Shown here piece by piece: positions 47,777 to 57,059 of a DNA stretch of 64,000 nt. The notes under the pieces are model-generated. The model had not been told where the DNA came from, made no database searches, and saw only the letters and a program-made list of their open reading frames with translations. Position numbers and translations under genes: made by a program. This DNA is from an uncultured Collinsella sp. (GTDB lineage: Bacteria > Actinomycetota > Coriobacteriia > Coriobacteriales > Coriobacteriaceae). The stretch covers positions 30,560 through 94,559 of the forward strand of contig UQKU01000005.1 of assembly GCA_900541675.1 (NCBI GenBank), given 5' to 3'. Each line of letters starts with the position of its first letter. Position 1 is the first letter of the stretch.

Positions 47777-48799
47777 ATGACGCAGATGAGAATCAAGGAC
47801 ATTGCCGCCGAGGCGGGCGTGAGTCCGGCCACGGTCTCGCGCTATCTCAACAACCGCCCTGGGCAAATGACCGAGGAAACCCGTGCTCGCATCGCGGCGG
47901 TCATCGAGCGCACCGGCTATCGCCCACGTGCCGCTGCGCGCAATCTGCGCAGCTCGCGCACCAATCTCATTGGCGTGATCTTGGCCGACATCGCCAACCC
48001 GTTCTCGAGCGCCATGCTCGAAGGACTTTCCGCCAGTGCCGCCGCGCGCGGCTGCTCGCTTATGACGGCCATTAGCGGCAACGATCCCGCAAAGGAAGCA
48101 GAGTCGCTCACCAGACTTATCGATGCCGGCGTGGACGGCCTGGTCGTCAACACCTGCGGAGGCAATGACGGGGCGATCGCCGCGGCAGCGGGACGTCTGC
48201 CCGTTGTGCTGCTCGACCGCGACGTTGCCGACGGCGGTGTCGATCTGGTGACATCTAACAACCGTGAGCTGGTCGCCGGCTTGGTAGACGCCTTGGCCGC
48301 CGCTGGCAGTGAGCGCCTGTGCCTGCTCACCGAGGCAAGCGACGACAGCCCCGTGCGTCGCGAGCGCGCCGAGGCCTTTGCCGACGAGCTTTCGCGCCGC
48401 GGCCTTGCGGGCGAGGTCGTCACCCTGGCCGACGGTGGCGCCACGGGCGTTGGCCGTTTGGACAAGACCATCCGCGACTACGCGGGCAAAAGGCTCGGCC
48501 TTATCGCTGTCAACGGCCTGGTTTTCCTGCGTCTGACCGAGGCGCTGGCGCAGCTTGGTCCCTCGCTGCCGGCGGGGCTCAAGATCGCGACGTTTGACGA
48601 CTACCCCTGGAACCATGTGCTCTTTGGCGGCGTCACCACGGCCGCGCAGGACACCCTCACCATTGCCGAGCGCGTAGTCGAGCGCCTTTCCGAGCGCATC
48701 GACGTCGTTACCACCACCGTGGGCGAGGCCGCAAAGCTGGCGCCCAAACGCATCGAGATCCCCGGCCACATCGAACACCGCGCATCAACCTCGCGCTAG
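47777..48799 (+). CDS. LacI-family transcriptional regulator
   Basis: 340-residue regulator. The DNA-binding domain shows MRIKDIAAEAGVSPATVSRY and the hinge helix RPRAAARNLRSSRT; a periplasmic-binding-like ligand domain follows (IGVILADIANPFSSAMLEG; IATFDDYPWNHVL). The ATG at 47777 has GGGG upstream; the frame is open further 5' but without domain support. Divergence from kdgK suggests a KdgR-type sensor of KDG or a related intermediate. This role is inference. Confidence 0.88.
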   Translation: MTQMRIKDIAAEAGVSPATVSRYLNNRPGQMTEETRARIAAVIERTGYRPRAAARNLRSSRTNLIGVILADIANPFSSAMLEGLSASAAARGCSLMTAISGNDPAKEAESLTRLIDAGVDGLVVNTCGGNDGAIAAAAGRLPVVLLDRDVADGGVDLVTSNNRELVAGLVDALAAAGSERLCLLTEASDDSPVRRERAEAFADELSRRGLAGEVVTLADGGATGVGRLDKTIRDYAGKRLGLIAVNGLVFLRLTEALAQLGPSLPAGLKIATFDDYPWNHVLFGGVTTAAQDTLTIAERVVERLSERIDVVTTTVGEAAKLAPKRIEIPGHIEHRASTSR

Positions 48800-48852
48800 C
48801 CGCTCGTTCGCAACTGCCTGTTCGCGCACGTTTTTTGAGCGCTTGATACGCT

Positions 48853-48868
48853 TTAACCCTGCGGAAAC
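48853..48868 (+). promoter_or_regulatory. GlnR-type half-site pair upstream of the glnA-like gene
   Basis: TTAAC, six bases, GAAAC. The actinobacterial GlnR consensus is gTnAC-n6-GAAAC, so this is one a-b pair with exact spacing. It lies ~65 bp upstream of the glutamine-synthetase-like gene whose downstream neighbour is a GlnR-like regulator. Confidence 0.5.
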
Positions 48869-48933
48869 ATTTTTCTGCGATAGTATCTGCGATATAGACC
48901 AGTCGAAACCCGCCCGAAAGAAAGGGGAGCGAC

Positions 48934-50271
48934 ATGAACCAGCAGAACATCGATTACGTACTTCGCTCCGTAGAGCAGCGTGACATCCGCTTTGTGCGTC
49001 TGTGGTTTGTCGACATTCTCGGCCGCCTCAAGAACTTTGCCATTAGCCCCGAGGACCTCGAGGTCGCTTTTGAGGAGGGTATTGGCTTTGACGGCTCGGC
49101 CATCGAGGGCTTTGCTACGCCCGAGGAAGCCGACATGCTCGCATTCCCCGATGCTTCGACCTTCCAGATTCTGCCGTGGCGCCCGAGCCACAACGGCGTC
49201 GCCCGCGTGTTCTGCGACGTATGCACTCCCGACCGCAAGCCCTTCGCCGGCGACCCACGCGATGCCCTGCGCCGCATGTTCCGCAAGGCCGAGAAGGCCG
49301 GCTATCTGCTCAACGTGGGCGCCGAGCTGGAGTATTACTACTTCCCCGACGAGCACACCCCCGAGCCGCTTGACAACGTGGGCTACTTCGATCTTTCGGT
49401 GAGCGATGCCGCTCGCGACCTGCGCCGCAACACGGTCCTCACGCTCGAGAAGATGTCCGTGCCCGTGGAGTACACCTTCCACGCCGCCGGCCGCTCGCAG
49501 CACGGCATGAGCCTGCGCCACGCCGAGGCCCTGAGCATGTCCGACGCCATCACCACGGCCAAACTCATCATTAAGCAGCAGGCCTACGAGAGCGGTTGCC
49601 ACGCATCCTTTATGCCCAAGCCGTTGGCAGGCGAGGACGGCAGCGCCATGTTCCTGTGCCAGTCGCTGTTCGACCACGACGGCAACAACGTCTTTTGGGG
49701 AGAGGACGACGAGAAGTACCATCTTTCCGACATCGCCAAACACTACATGGCCGGCATTCTGGCGCACGCGCGCGAGATCAGCGCCATCACCAACCCCACG
49801 GTCAACTCGTACAAGCGCATCACCACGGGTGGCGACTCCGTGCCGCAGTACGCCACGTGGGGCTTGCGCAACCGCGCGAGTATGGTCCGCATCCCGGTCT
49901 ACAAGCCCGGCAAGCAGCTGTCCACGCGCATCGAGCTGCGCAGTCCCGATCCCATGGCCAACCCGTACCTGGTCAACGCCGTCACGCTGGCGGCTGGTCT
50001 GGACGGCATCGAGCGCAAGCTGGAGCTCCCGCCCGAGGCAACGGCCGAGACGCTCAAGCTCACCGACCGCCAGATGCTCGAGGCCGGCTACACGCCGCTG
50101 CCGCGTTCGCTCAAAGAGGCACTCGACGTGTTTGAGGACTCGCAGTTTATGAAGGATGCCCTCGGCGAGCATATCCATAGCTTCTTCCTCAAAAAGAAGC
50201 GCGACGAGTGGCATAAGTTTGAGTCCACGATCACCGAGTGGGAGATCAAGCATTATCTGGCGAACTCCTAA
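48934..50271 (+). CDS. Glutamine synthetase-like protein with substituted metal ligands
   Basis: Full-length (445 aa) type I glutamine synthetase homologue by fold motifs: IGFDGSAIEGF, GAELEYYYF, FMPKPLAGEDGS, NPTVNSYKR, and RIELRSPDPMANPYL. Comparison with Bacillus/Salmonella GlnA from memory shows lost ligands. The HHEVAPGQHE block reads FHAAGRSQHG, so the two metal glutamates become A184 and G191. GSGMH reads GSAMF, so the metal/ATP histidine becomes F240. The other ligands remain (E131, E133, E334). Normal GS activity is therefore doubtful; a pseudoenzyme or a different ligase is possible. GAAAGGGG precedes the ATG. A GlnR-like gene follows 50 bp downstream. Confidence 0.8.
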   Translation: MNQQNIDYVLRSVEQRDIRFVRLWFVDILGRLKNFAISPEDLEVAFEEGIGFDGSAIEGFATPEEADMLAFPDASTFQILPWRPSHNGVARVFCDVCTPDRKPFAGDPRDALRRMFRKAEKAGYLLNVGAELEYYYFPDEHTPEPLDNVGYFDLSVSDAARDLRRNTVLTLEKMSVPVEYTFHAAGRSQHGMSLRHAEALSMSDAITTAKLIIKQQAYESGCHASFMPKPLAGEDGSAMFLCQSLFDHDGNNVFWGEDDEKYHLSDIAKHYMAGILAHAREISAITNPTVNSYKRITTGGDSVPQYATWGLRNRASMVRIPVYKPGKQLSTRIELRSPDPMANPYLVNAVTLAAGLDGIERKLELPPEATAETLKLTDRQMLEAGYTPLPRSLKEALDVFEDSQFMKDALGEHIHSFFLKKKRDEWHKFESTITEWEIKHYLANS

Positions 50272-50321
50272 TCGCGCTGGCTTGTTCCAGTACGATTGAG
50301 CTCATTTCCTTGGAGGCCGAT

Positions 50322-50984
50322 ATGTCCGAAAAGAGTGCCCTGTTCATGGCGCGCACGACGCGCTTCCACGAGTTTGCCCGCAGCTTGACGACCACCCTGG
50401 GTGTCGAGGTGAGCCTGGCTACTCCCGATTCGCCGACTGCGGCGCACGACTTTGACCTGCTGATCCTCGATTCCGACGGCATTCGCAGCGATCGCATCGA
50501 TCAGATTGCCAAGTGGCTTGACGATCGCGGCGGCGTCCCCATGTTGGTGATCGTCGACGACGAGGCGCTCGGCACCCTGCGCCTGCCGAATCACGCGCAT
50601 GCCGACTTTGTATGCCCCACGGCGACGCCCAACGAGCTCAAGGCTCGCGCACAGCGCCTGATGGGTGAGGAGGAGACCGTCGCCGCCGACGATGTGCTCA
50701 ACATCGATAACCTCGAGATCAACCTGGCTACCTACCAGGTGACGCTCGATAACGAGCCCATCGACCTGACGCTGATGGAGTACTCGCTGCTGAGCTTTTT
50801 GGCGACGCACCCCAACCGTGCCTACAGCCGCGAGGTGCTGCTGCACCGCGTGTGGGGCTTTGAGTACTGCGGCGGCACGCGCACCGTCGACGTGCACATT
50901 CGACGCATCCGCTCCAAGGTGGGCCCGCAGATCGCGGCACACATCACCACCGTCCGCGGCGTGGGCTATCTGTTTAAGGACTAG
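50322..50984 (+). CDS. GlnR-like orphan OmpR-family regulator
   Basis: 220-residue regulator. The N-terminal receiver-like domain keeps an Asp at the phospho-acceptor position (D50, LLILDSD) but lacks the normal acidic pocket and conserved Lys, as in the atypical receiver of actinobacterial GlnR. The C-terminal winged helix is strongly GlnR/PhoB-like (LTLMEYSLLSFLATHPNRAY; VWGFEYCGGTRTVDVHIRR). Its place behind a glutamine-synthetase-like gene supports a nitrogen-control role. The ATG at 50322 has TTGGAGG upstream; the earlier in-frame start overlaps the upstream gene. Confidence 0.82.
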   Translation: MSEKSALFMARTTRFHEFARSLTTTLGVEVSLATPDSPTAAHDFDLLILDSDGIRSDRIDQIAKWLDDRGGVPMLVIVDDEALGTLRLPNHAHADFVCPTATPNELKARAQRLMGEEETVAADDVLNIDNLEINLATYQVTLDNEPIDLTLMEYSLLSFLATHPNRAYSREVLLHRVWGFEYCGGTRTVDVHIRRIRSKVGPQIAAHITTVRGVGYLFKD

Positions 50985-50988
50985 ATTT

Positions 50989-51025
50989 CCACCACAAAGG
51001 GGGCGGGCACCTTTGTGGTGGTTTT
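50989..51025 (+). repeat. CACAAAGG palindrome/terminator, copy 1
   Basis: CCACCACAAAGG pairs with CCTTTGTGGTGG, followed by TTTT, 4 bp after the GlnR-like stop. The same palindrome type recurs at 60865, 62455 and 63412. Confidence 0.8.
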
Positions 51026-51192
51026 GCCGCATGCGTGGGTTCCTTTCGGGTCCGCAACAGAACTTAAGCCTTCCTAAAAGATTGCGTTCTCATACACGTG
51101 CACCCGCATATTGGGGTACAACTCAACGTGAACAATGATGGCCCGCCACATGTTTGGCGGGCCTTTGGTTATTTGACGAAAGGATCGCAGCT

Positions 51193-52656
51193 ATGAGCGA
51201 GAATGATTCTCAGCGTCCCCAGGACGCGGGCAACGCCGGCGAGACCCAGCAGCAGCCGCGCGTGCAGGTGGAGTCGACGCCTGCCGACGGCAACAACATT
51301 CCCTACGTGCAAGCCTACGACACGCAGACCGGCAAGCCACTGGGCGGCCAGCAGGTTGTAAATAAGCACACGGTGGTCAAGACCAAGACCAAAAAGCTGC
51401 CGATCTTTATTACGGCGCTCGCCGGCTGCGCATGCGGTGCCCTGCTGGTCATCGCGCTCATTATGAGCGGCACACTCGATATCGGCGGCGGCAGGAACGC
51501 CGTGACGGCGGGTGCTTCGGGTTCATCGACGCAAAAGATTACCATCGACTCCGAGGACACCACGCTGGCCGAGGCCGTCTCTGCCAAGGCCTTGCCCTCC
51601 GTCGTTTCCATCACTGCCACTTCGAGCGGTAGCCAGGGCAGCTCGCTTTCGCAGTCTGCCGACGAGTCGGACAGCTCGGGCAGCGTCGGCTCGGGCGTTG
51701 TGCTCGATACCGAGGGCCACATCCTCACCAACAACCACGTGGTCGATGGCTACGACCAGTACGTGGTGACCATGGACGACGGCACCACCTACGAGGCCGA
51801 GTTCGTGGGCAACGATGCCTCGAGCGACCTGGCCGTCATCAAGCTCAAGGATGCAGACGCTTCCAAGCTCACGCCGATTGAGATCGGTGATTCCTCCAAG
51901 CTCAACGTGGGCGAGTGGGTCATGGCCATCGGCTCGCCGTTCGGCAACGAGCAGTCTGTCTCCACGGGTATCGTGTCGGCGCTGTATCGCTCCACGGCCA
52001 TGAGCTCTACCAGCGGCAACACCATCTACGCCAACATGATCCAGACCGATGCCGCTATCAACCCGGGCAACTCTGGCGGCGCGCTCGTCAACGACAACGG
52101 CGAGCTCGTGGGTATTAACTCGCTCATCGAGAGCTACTCGGGCTCCAGCTCGGGCGTTGGCTTTGCCATTCCGGTCAACTACGCCAAGAACATTGCCGAC
52201 CAGATCATCGACGGCAAGACGCCGGTACATCCGTACCTGGGCGCTACGCTTTCGAGCGTCAATGCGCTCAACGCCCGCACCAACAAGCTGGGCACCGATA
52301 GCGGCGCGTATGTGGCAAGCGTCGTCGAGGACGGTCCTGCCGCCAAGGCTGGCATCCAAGAGGGCGATGTCATTACCAAGCTGGGCGACGATGAGATTAC
52401 GAGCGCCGATGGCCTGATCATCGCGCTGCGCAGCCACGAGGTGGGTGAGAAGGTCGAGATCACGCTTATGCGCGGCAAGGACGAGAAGAAGGTCACCGTC
52501 GAGCTGGGCTCCGACGAGGAGCTGCAGAACCAGCAGCAGGACGACAGCGCGACTGACACCGGCAACGGCGGTATTACCGACGAGCAGTTGCGCCAGTACC
52601 TGGAGGAGCTGTTGGGCCAGCAGGACCAGGGTCAAGGCTACGGTCAGGGCTACTAG
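51193..52656 (+). CDS. HtrA/DegP-like serine protease
   Basis: Membrane-anchored protease of 487 aa for extracytoplasmic protein quality control. A polar N-terminal cytoplasmic region (~1-68) precedes one membrane helix (~69-92). The trypsin-like domain has the triad H182 (NNHVVDG), D212 (SSDLAVIKL) and S294 (NPGNSGGAL). A PDZ domain follows (~345-450, AGIQEGDVITKLG). The tail is Gln/Asp/Gly-rich. The ATG at 51193 has GAAAGGA upstream. No sensor kinase of the CssRS type is adjacent. Confidence 0.93.
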   Translation: MSENDSQRPQDAGNAGETQQQPRVQVESTPADGNNIPYVQAYDTQTGKPLGGQQVVNKHTVVKTKTKKLPIFITALAGCACGALLVIALIMSGTLDIGGGRNAVTAGASGSSTQKITIDSEDTTLAEAVSAKALPSVVSITATSSGSQGSSLSQSADESDSSGSVGSGVVLDTEGHILTNNHVVDGYDQYVVTMDDGTTYEAEFVGNDASSDLAVIKLKDADASKLTPIEIGDSSKLNVGEWVMAIGSPFGNEQSVSTGIVSALYRSTAMSSTSGNTIYANMIQTDAAINPGNSGGALVNDNGELVGINSLIESYSGSSSGVGFAIPVNYAKNIADQIIDGKTPVHPYLGATLSSVNALNARTNKLGTDSGAYVASVVEDGPAAKAGIQEGDVITKLGDDEITSADGLIIALRSHEVGEKVEITLMRGKDEKKVTVELGSDEELQNQQQDDSATDTGNGGITDEQLRQYLEELLGQQDQGQGYGQGY

Positions 52657-52682
52657 CGAGCCGCTTCGCACATATCGAGGCC

Positions 52683-52721
52683 AGAGGGGCTGTTCCATCA
52701 ACGCGGGACAGCCCCTCTTTT
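52683..52721 (+). terminator. Rho-independent terminator after htrA
   Basis: AGAGGGGCTGT pairs with ACAGCCCCTCT, followed by TTT. A small TGATCCGTT/AACGGATCA palindrome with GGGGACGGAGGAAAA in its loop lies next to it (52727-52759). Confidence 0.88.
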
Positions 52722-52904
52722 CTCATTGATCCGTTGGGGACGGAGGAAAACGGATCATTTAGAACTGGCAAGGGCATGGTTTGATCGCGCGATCCACCCC
52801 GGCCTGGTGGCTGCCGATTCGGTGCGGTTTGAGACCGCTATTCGGCCCCATCGCGACCGGTGGTACTCTTGTATCCGTTTGAAATCGAGCGAAGGAGTGC
52901 CGCT

Positions 52905-55133
52905 ATGGAGCAATCGAGCCTGTTTGGTGACGGCGTGGACATCGATACCGAAACGCCCACGACCGCGGAAGCCACCGCACCGACCGATGCCCGTGCCCAG
53001 GCGGCAACGCGTGCGGCCGAGCTGCGCCACGAGCTCGATTACCACGCCTATCGCTACTACATGCTCGATGCGCCCGAGATCACGGATGCCGCCTTTGACA
53101 AAATGCTCGTTGAGCTGCAGGAAATCGAGGCGACCTACCCCGATTTGGTGACGCCCGACAGCTACACCCAGCGCGTGGGCGGCTACGTGAGCGAGCAGTT
53201 TACGCCGGTCACGCACATGGCACGCATGTATTCCATGGACGATGCCATGGATCTGGACGAACTCGATGCATGGCTCCAGCGCACTGAGGACGCGCTCGGT
53301 GCCGGTAGCGTCACCTATACCTGCGAGCTCAAGATCGACGGCCTGGGCGTGGCCCTTACTTACCAAAACGGCACCTTCGTACGCGCGGCCACACGTGGCG
53401 ACGGCGCCACGGGCGAGGACGTGTCGCTCAACGTGCGCACCATCAAGGATGTGCCCATGCACCTGTCCGAGCCGGCGCTCGCCCACATGGGTGTCGACCG
53501 CGAGCGCACCATCGAGGTGCGCGGCGAGGTCTACATGCCTAAGGGCAGCTTTGTTCGTCTGAATGAAGAGGCCGATGCCGAGGGGCGCGATCCCTTCGCC
53601 AACCCGCGCAACGCCGCTGCCGGCAGCCTGCGCCAAAAGGACCCCAAGGTCACGGCGCGTCGCGATCTGGCCACCTTTATCTACGCCATCGCCGATACCG
53701 ACCCGTTGCACGTTCACAGCCAGCGCGAGTTCCTCGACTGGCTGCGCAACGCCGGCTTTAGCGTCAACCCTAACGTGGCTCGTTGCGCCACGCCGGCCGA
53801 GGTCCACGAGTTCTGTGCCCAAGCGCTCGAACATCGCGGTGACCTGGACTACGACATCGACGGCGTGGTCGTAAAGGTCGATAGCTTCCAGCAGCAGCTC
53901 GACCTGGGCTTTACCGCCCGCGCGCCGCGCTGGGCCATTGCCTTTAAGTTCCCGCCCGAGGAAAAGCAGACCGTCCTGCGCGAAATTCGCATCCAGGTGG
54001 GCCGCACCGGTGTGCTCACGCCGGTCGCCGAGTTCGACCCGGTGACGGTCGCCGGCTCCACCATCGCGCGCGCCACGCTGCACAACATCGACGAGATCCG
54101 TCGCAAAAACGTGCGCGAGGGTGATACCATCATCGTGCACAAGGCAGGCGACGTGATTCCCGAGGTCGTGGGCCCGGTGCTCGACAAGCGCCCGGTCGAT
54201 TCGGTCGACTGGCACATGCCCGAGGTCTGCCCCGTGTGCGGTAGCCCCGTGGTCCACGAGGATGGCGAGGTTGCTTACCGCTGCGTGTCCATCGATTGCC
54301 CCGCACAGCTCAAGGAGCGCCTGCTCCACTGGGTGAGCCGCGGCTGCATGGACGTCGACGGCCTAGGCGACGAGATCGTCGACAAGATGATCGCCGCCGG
54401 GCTGATTCACGACGTCGCGGACTTCTACCAGCTCACGGTGGACGACATCGCCGGCCTGGATACGGGCCGCACTTATGCCAGCTCCAACAGCAAAAAGGGC
54501 GTTAAGAAGGGCGACCCCATCCCGGTAGGCCTCAAGACGGCCGAAAAGATCATCGCCGAGCTCAACAAGTCCAAGAGCCAGCCGCTCGGTCGCGTGCTGT
54601 TTGCCCTGGGTATCCGCCATGTGGGCAAGAGTGTGGGCGAGGTCATCGCCGAGCGATTCCTGTCGATTGACAAGCTCATCTTGGCGAGCGAAGAGGATAT
54701 TGCCGAGTGCGAGGGCATCGGCCCCAAGATTGCGGCGAGCGTTAAGCAGTTCCTGGCCGTGCCCGAGAACCTTGCCGTGCTGGAACGTCTGCGCCAAGCG
54801 GGCCTGTCGCTCGAGGTCGATTTGGGCGCCGCGCACGCGCAAGCCGCAGCCGACGCTGGCGTGGCGGGCGAGCTCGCCGACGCACAGCCGCTCGCGGGTC
54901 TGACCTTCGTGCTCACCGGCACGCTCGTCAACCGCACGCGCGACGAGGCGGGCGCGGCGCTCAAAGTGCTCGGCGCCAAGGTTTCGGGCAGCGTGTCAAA
55001 GAAGACGAGCTATCTCGTCGCCGGCCCCAAAGCGGGCTCCAAGCTCACCAAGGCTGAACAGCTGGGCGTGCCCGTGCTGGATGAGGACGCACTCGAGCAG
55101 ATTCTTGCGACTGGTGAGGTGCCGGAGGCGTAA
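52905..55133 (+). CDS. ligA: NAD-dependent DNA ligase LigA
   Basis: 742-residue replicative ligase. The adenylated lysine is K143 in ELKIDGLGVA. Domain order: Ia region (DYHAYRYYMLDAPEITDAAF), adenylation domain, OB fold (VGRTGVLTPVAEFDPV), a Cys4 zinc finger (CPVCGS... CVSIDCP), helix-hairpin-helix repeats, and a C-terminal BRCT (LTFVLTGTL). It is ~70 aa longer than E. coli LigA because of an Ala-rich N-terminal extension and a lengthened HhH region. The ATG at 52905 has GAAGGAG upstream. Confidence 0.96.
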   Translation: MEQSSLFGDGVDIDTETPTTAEATAPTDARAQAATRAAELRHELDYHAYRYYMLDAPEITDAAFDKMLVELQEIEATYPDLVTPDSYTQRVGGYVSEQFTPVTHMARMYSMDDAMDLDELDAWLQRTEDALGAGSVTYTCELKIDGLGVALTYQNGTFVRAATRGDGATGEDVSLNVRTIKDVPMHLSEPALAHMGVDRERTIEVRGEVYMPKGSFVRLNEEADAEGRDPFANPRNAAAGSLRQKDPKVTARRDLATFIYAIADTDPLHVHSQREFLDWLRNAGFSVNPNVARCATPAEVHEFCAQALEHRGDLDYDIDGVVVKVDSFQQQLDLGFTARAPRWAIAFKFPPEEKQTVLREIRIQVGRTGVLTPVAEFDPVTVAGSTIARATLHNIDEIRRKNVREGDTIIVHKAGDVIPEVVGPVLDKRPVDSVDWHMPEVCPVCGSPVVHEDGEVAYRCVSIDCPAQLKERLLHWVSRGCMDVDGLGDEIVDKMIAAGLIHDVADFYQLTVDDIAGLDTGRTYASSNSKKGVKKGDPIPVGLKTAEKIIAELNKSKSQPLGRVLFALGIRHVGKSVGEVIAERFLSIDKLILASEEDIAECEGIGPKIAASVKQFLAVPENLAVLERLRQAGLSLEVDLGAAHAQAAADAGVAGELADAQPLAGLTFVLTGTLVNRTRDEAGAALKVLGAKVSGSVSKKTSYLVAGPKAGSKLTKAEQLGVPVLDEDALEQILATGEVPEA

Positions 55134-55312
55134 TGGATATAGAGAATCGTAATTGCTCACAGGCGGAAGGGCGCACGAAGCACGCTCAAGTGCAGGCAAA
55201 AGAGCACCTGATGGCGCGAATTCGCATCGCGGAACGTGAGCGCTCGGCAGGTGTGTCTCGCGATGCTTTTGAGGCGTTGACCGAGCTGGAGACGAGGCTC
55301 GGTCTAGCCTAG
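55133..55312 (+). CDS. Small hypothetical protein coupled to ligA
   Basis: 59-codon frame whose ATG overlaps the ligA stop (TAATG). The product is charged and helix-prone (MDIENRNCSQAEG, AKEHLMARIRIAERER, FEALTELETRLGLA), like a small DNA-binding or antitoxin-type peptide, but no family is recognised. The stop-start overlap suggests translational reinitiation. Its end overlaps a minus-strand relic region. It could be a genuine small protein or a chance frame. Confidence 0.5.
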   Translation: MDIENRNCSQAEGRTKHAQVQAKEHLMARIRIAERERSAGVSRDAFEALTELETRLGLA

Positions 55313-55398
55313 CGATACAGGCACCGTGATCTGCGGCACGTAGGTTGTGGGGTCGTCGCTGATGATGTCGTCGATCAGGGCGATTTCGCGTTGCCCCG

Positions 55399-56744
55399 CT
55401 ACGCTGCCAACTTGTCAAAAGCCCCGCGCCGGTTGAGCACGGTAAACGCGACAACACAGATGACCGCCGACAGAATTGACCCGCACGGCGAAGCGATGCC
55501 CATGGGGAACAGCGTGTCGGAATAGGCGTTCGACAGCAGCCACGCGCCCGGCACGCGAATGAGCGCCACGGCCAGCACGTTGTGCGCAAAGCCGATGTAG
55601 CTCTTACCGTATGCAGCGAAAAAGCCACTAAAGCAAATGTGGATGCCGGCAAAGATCGCGTCGAAAATGTAGCTGGCATGTAGCCGGTGCCGGCCGCGAC
55701 CACCGCGGCGTCTTTGGCAAAAAAGCCGATAAACGCCGGCGCCACCAGCCACATCAGCACCGTGATCAGGCAGCCGTACACTACCGAGATCGTCATGGCG
55801 TCCTTGAGCACCTGACGCGCGCGGTCGCCCTTGCCCGCGCCGGCGTTTTGCGCCGTGAGTGCGCTGACGGTAGCGCCCATGGAACTCGGTACAATGAACA
55901 AAAAGCTGATCATCTTCTCGACCAGGCCCACGGCGGCGGCGTCGACGAGCCCTCGGTGGTTGGCGATGACGGTGATAAACATAAACGCCACCTGGATGCA
56001 GCCGTCCTGCACGGCCACAGGCACGCCGATCTTAAGAATGCTCCCGAGCACCTCGGGCTGGGGGCGCAGGTCGCTGCGCTTAACGTGGATGTTCGTGCGA
56101 CGGCTCTTGAGCCACACGAGCGCGAGGGCAACGCTGGCCGTCTGGGCGGTTACTGTGCCGAGCGCCGCGCCCACGGGGCCGAGCCCCATGTGTCCGATAA
56201 AAAGAAAGTCGAGCGCGATGTTGATGATGCATGCCACGCCGATCACGTACATGGGCGAGCGCGAATCGCCCAGGCCGCGAAAGATGGCCGAGAGGATGTT
56301 GTACGCGGCGATAAAGGGAATGCCGACAAAGCAGATACGCAGGTAGGCGGCGGTTCCTTCGACCGCCTCGACCGGCGTGCCAATGAGTGCCACGATTTGC
56401 GGGCACAGCGCAAGCAGGACAGCGGCCAGCACCACCGAGACACCCATAAAGAGCGTGATGGTGTTGCCGATGGCGGTCTCGGCGCGATCGAAGCGGCGCG
56501 AGCCCACGGCGTGGCCGACGATGACCGTCGTTCCCATGGCCAGGCCCACGAGCGTCACGGTGATGATATAGAGCGTCTGCGCGCCATTGCCCACGGCGGT
56601 GATGCCGGCGGCGCCGCTAAACTGCCCCATCATGTACAGGTCGGCCATGCCGTAGAGCATCTGCAAAAAGTACGAGAGCATATAGGGCAGGGCAAAGACC
56701 GCGATGGTCTTGAGGACATTGCCGCGTGTGAGGTCGTGTTCCAT
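55399..56744 (-). pseudogene. MATE-family efflux transporter with frameshift
   Basis: Multidrug/Na+ antiporter of the MATE family. The first ~355 codons from the ATG at 56744 are intact (DLTRGNVLKTIAVFALPYML; two NorM-type half domains begin). Near 55678 the frame breaks: GTGYM is followed in that frame by non-family sequence, while the family sequence continues in the next frame (ASYIFDAIFAGIHICFSG...) to a stop at 55399. One missing base in ATGCCAGC would explain it. This is either a recent pseudogene or a sequencing error. Confidence 0.85.
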
Positions 56745-56893
56745 GGGCGGGGCTTTCTGGCTTGGTTTGTTTACGTACCAGTGTAGTGAAAACCCTACAA
56801 CGATTGTAGAGTCAAGGTTTGTGATGACGACGGGGCGAAAAAAGTCACGCTCCAAGCACGATGCTTTGGCCCTCCGTGCCCGCACCTCGCCTC

Positions 56894-56958
56894 AAACCAT
56901 CACAACATTCGACGTTTTTTGCCAAAATCGGGAAAAGCATCGAATGTTGTGATGGTTT
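56894..56958. repeat. AAACCATCACAACATTCGA palindrome, copy A
   Basis: ~20-bp arms: AAACCATCACAACATTCGA at the left, TCGAATGTTGTGATGGTTT at the right, with a 27-nt centre (GTTTTTTGCCAAAATCGGG). It differs from copy B at only about one base in the arms and centre. It lies in the 56745-57059 gap between the MATE pseudogene and the nuclease-like gene. Confidence 0.9.
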
Positions 56959-57059
56959 TTCTGCCACTCGGCCGGGTGGAATCGCTTTCTTTCGCGCGAA
57001 GGTGTGCGGATCCGTGGGCAGGGGAATAAGGTTGGTTATCCGACTCCTTTGGAGGGCTC

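Noticed and set aside
55304..55398. Minus-strand tail (ALIDDIISDDPTTYVPQI then TVPVSLG) just after the MATE pseudogene
   Set aside because: It resembles the C terminus of a LacI-type regulator, but an in-frame stop lies ~35 codons upstream, it overlaps the small ORF after ligA, and the match is too weak to call.
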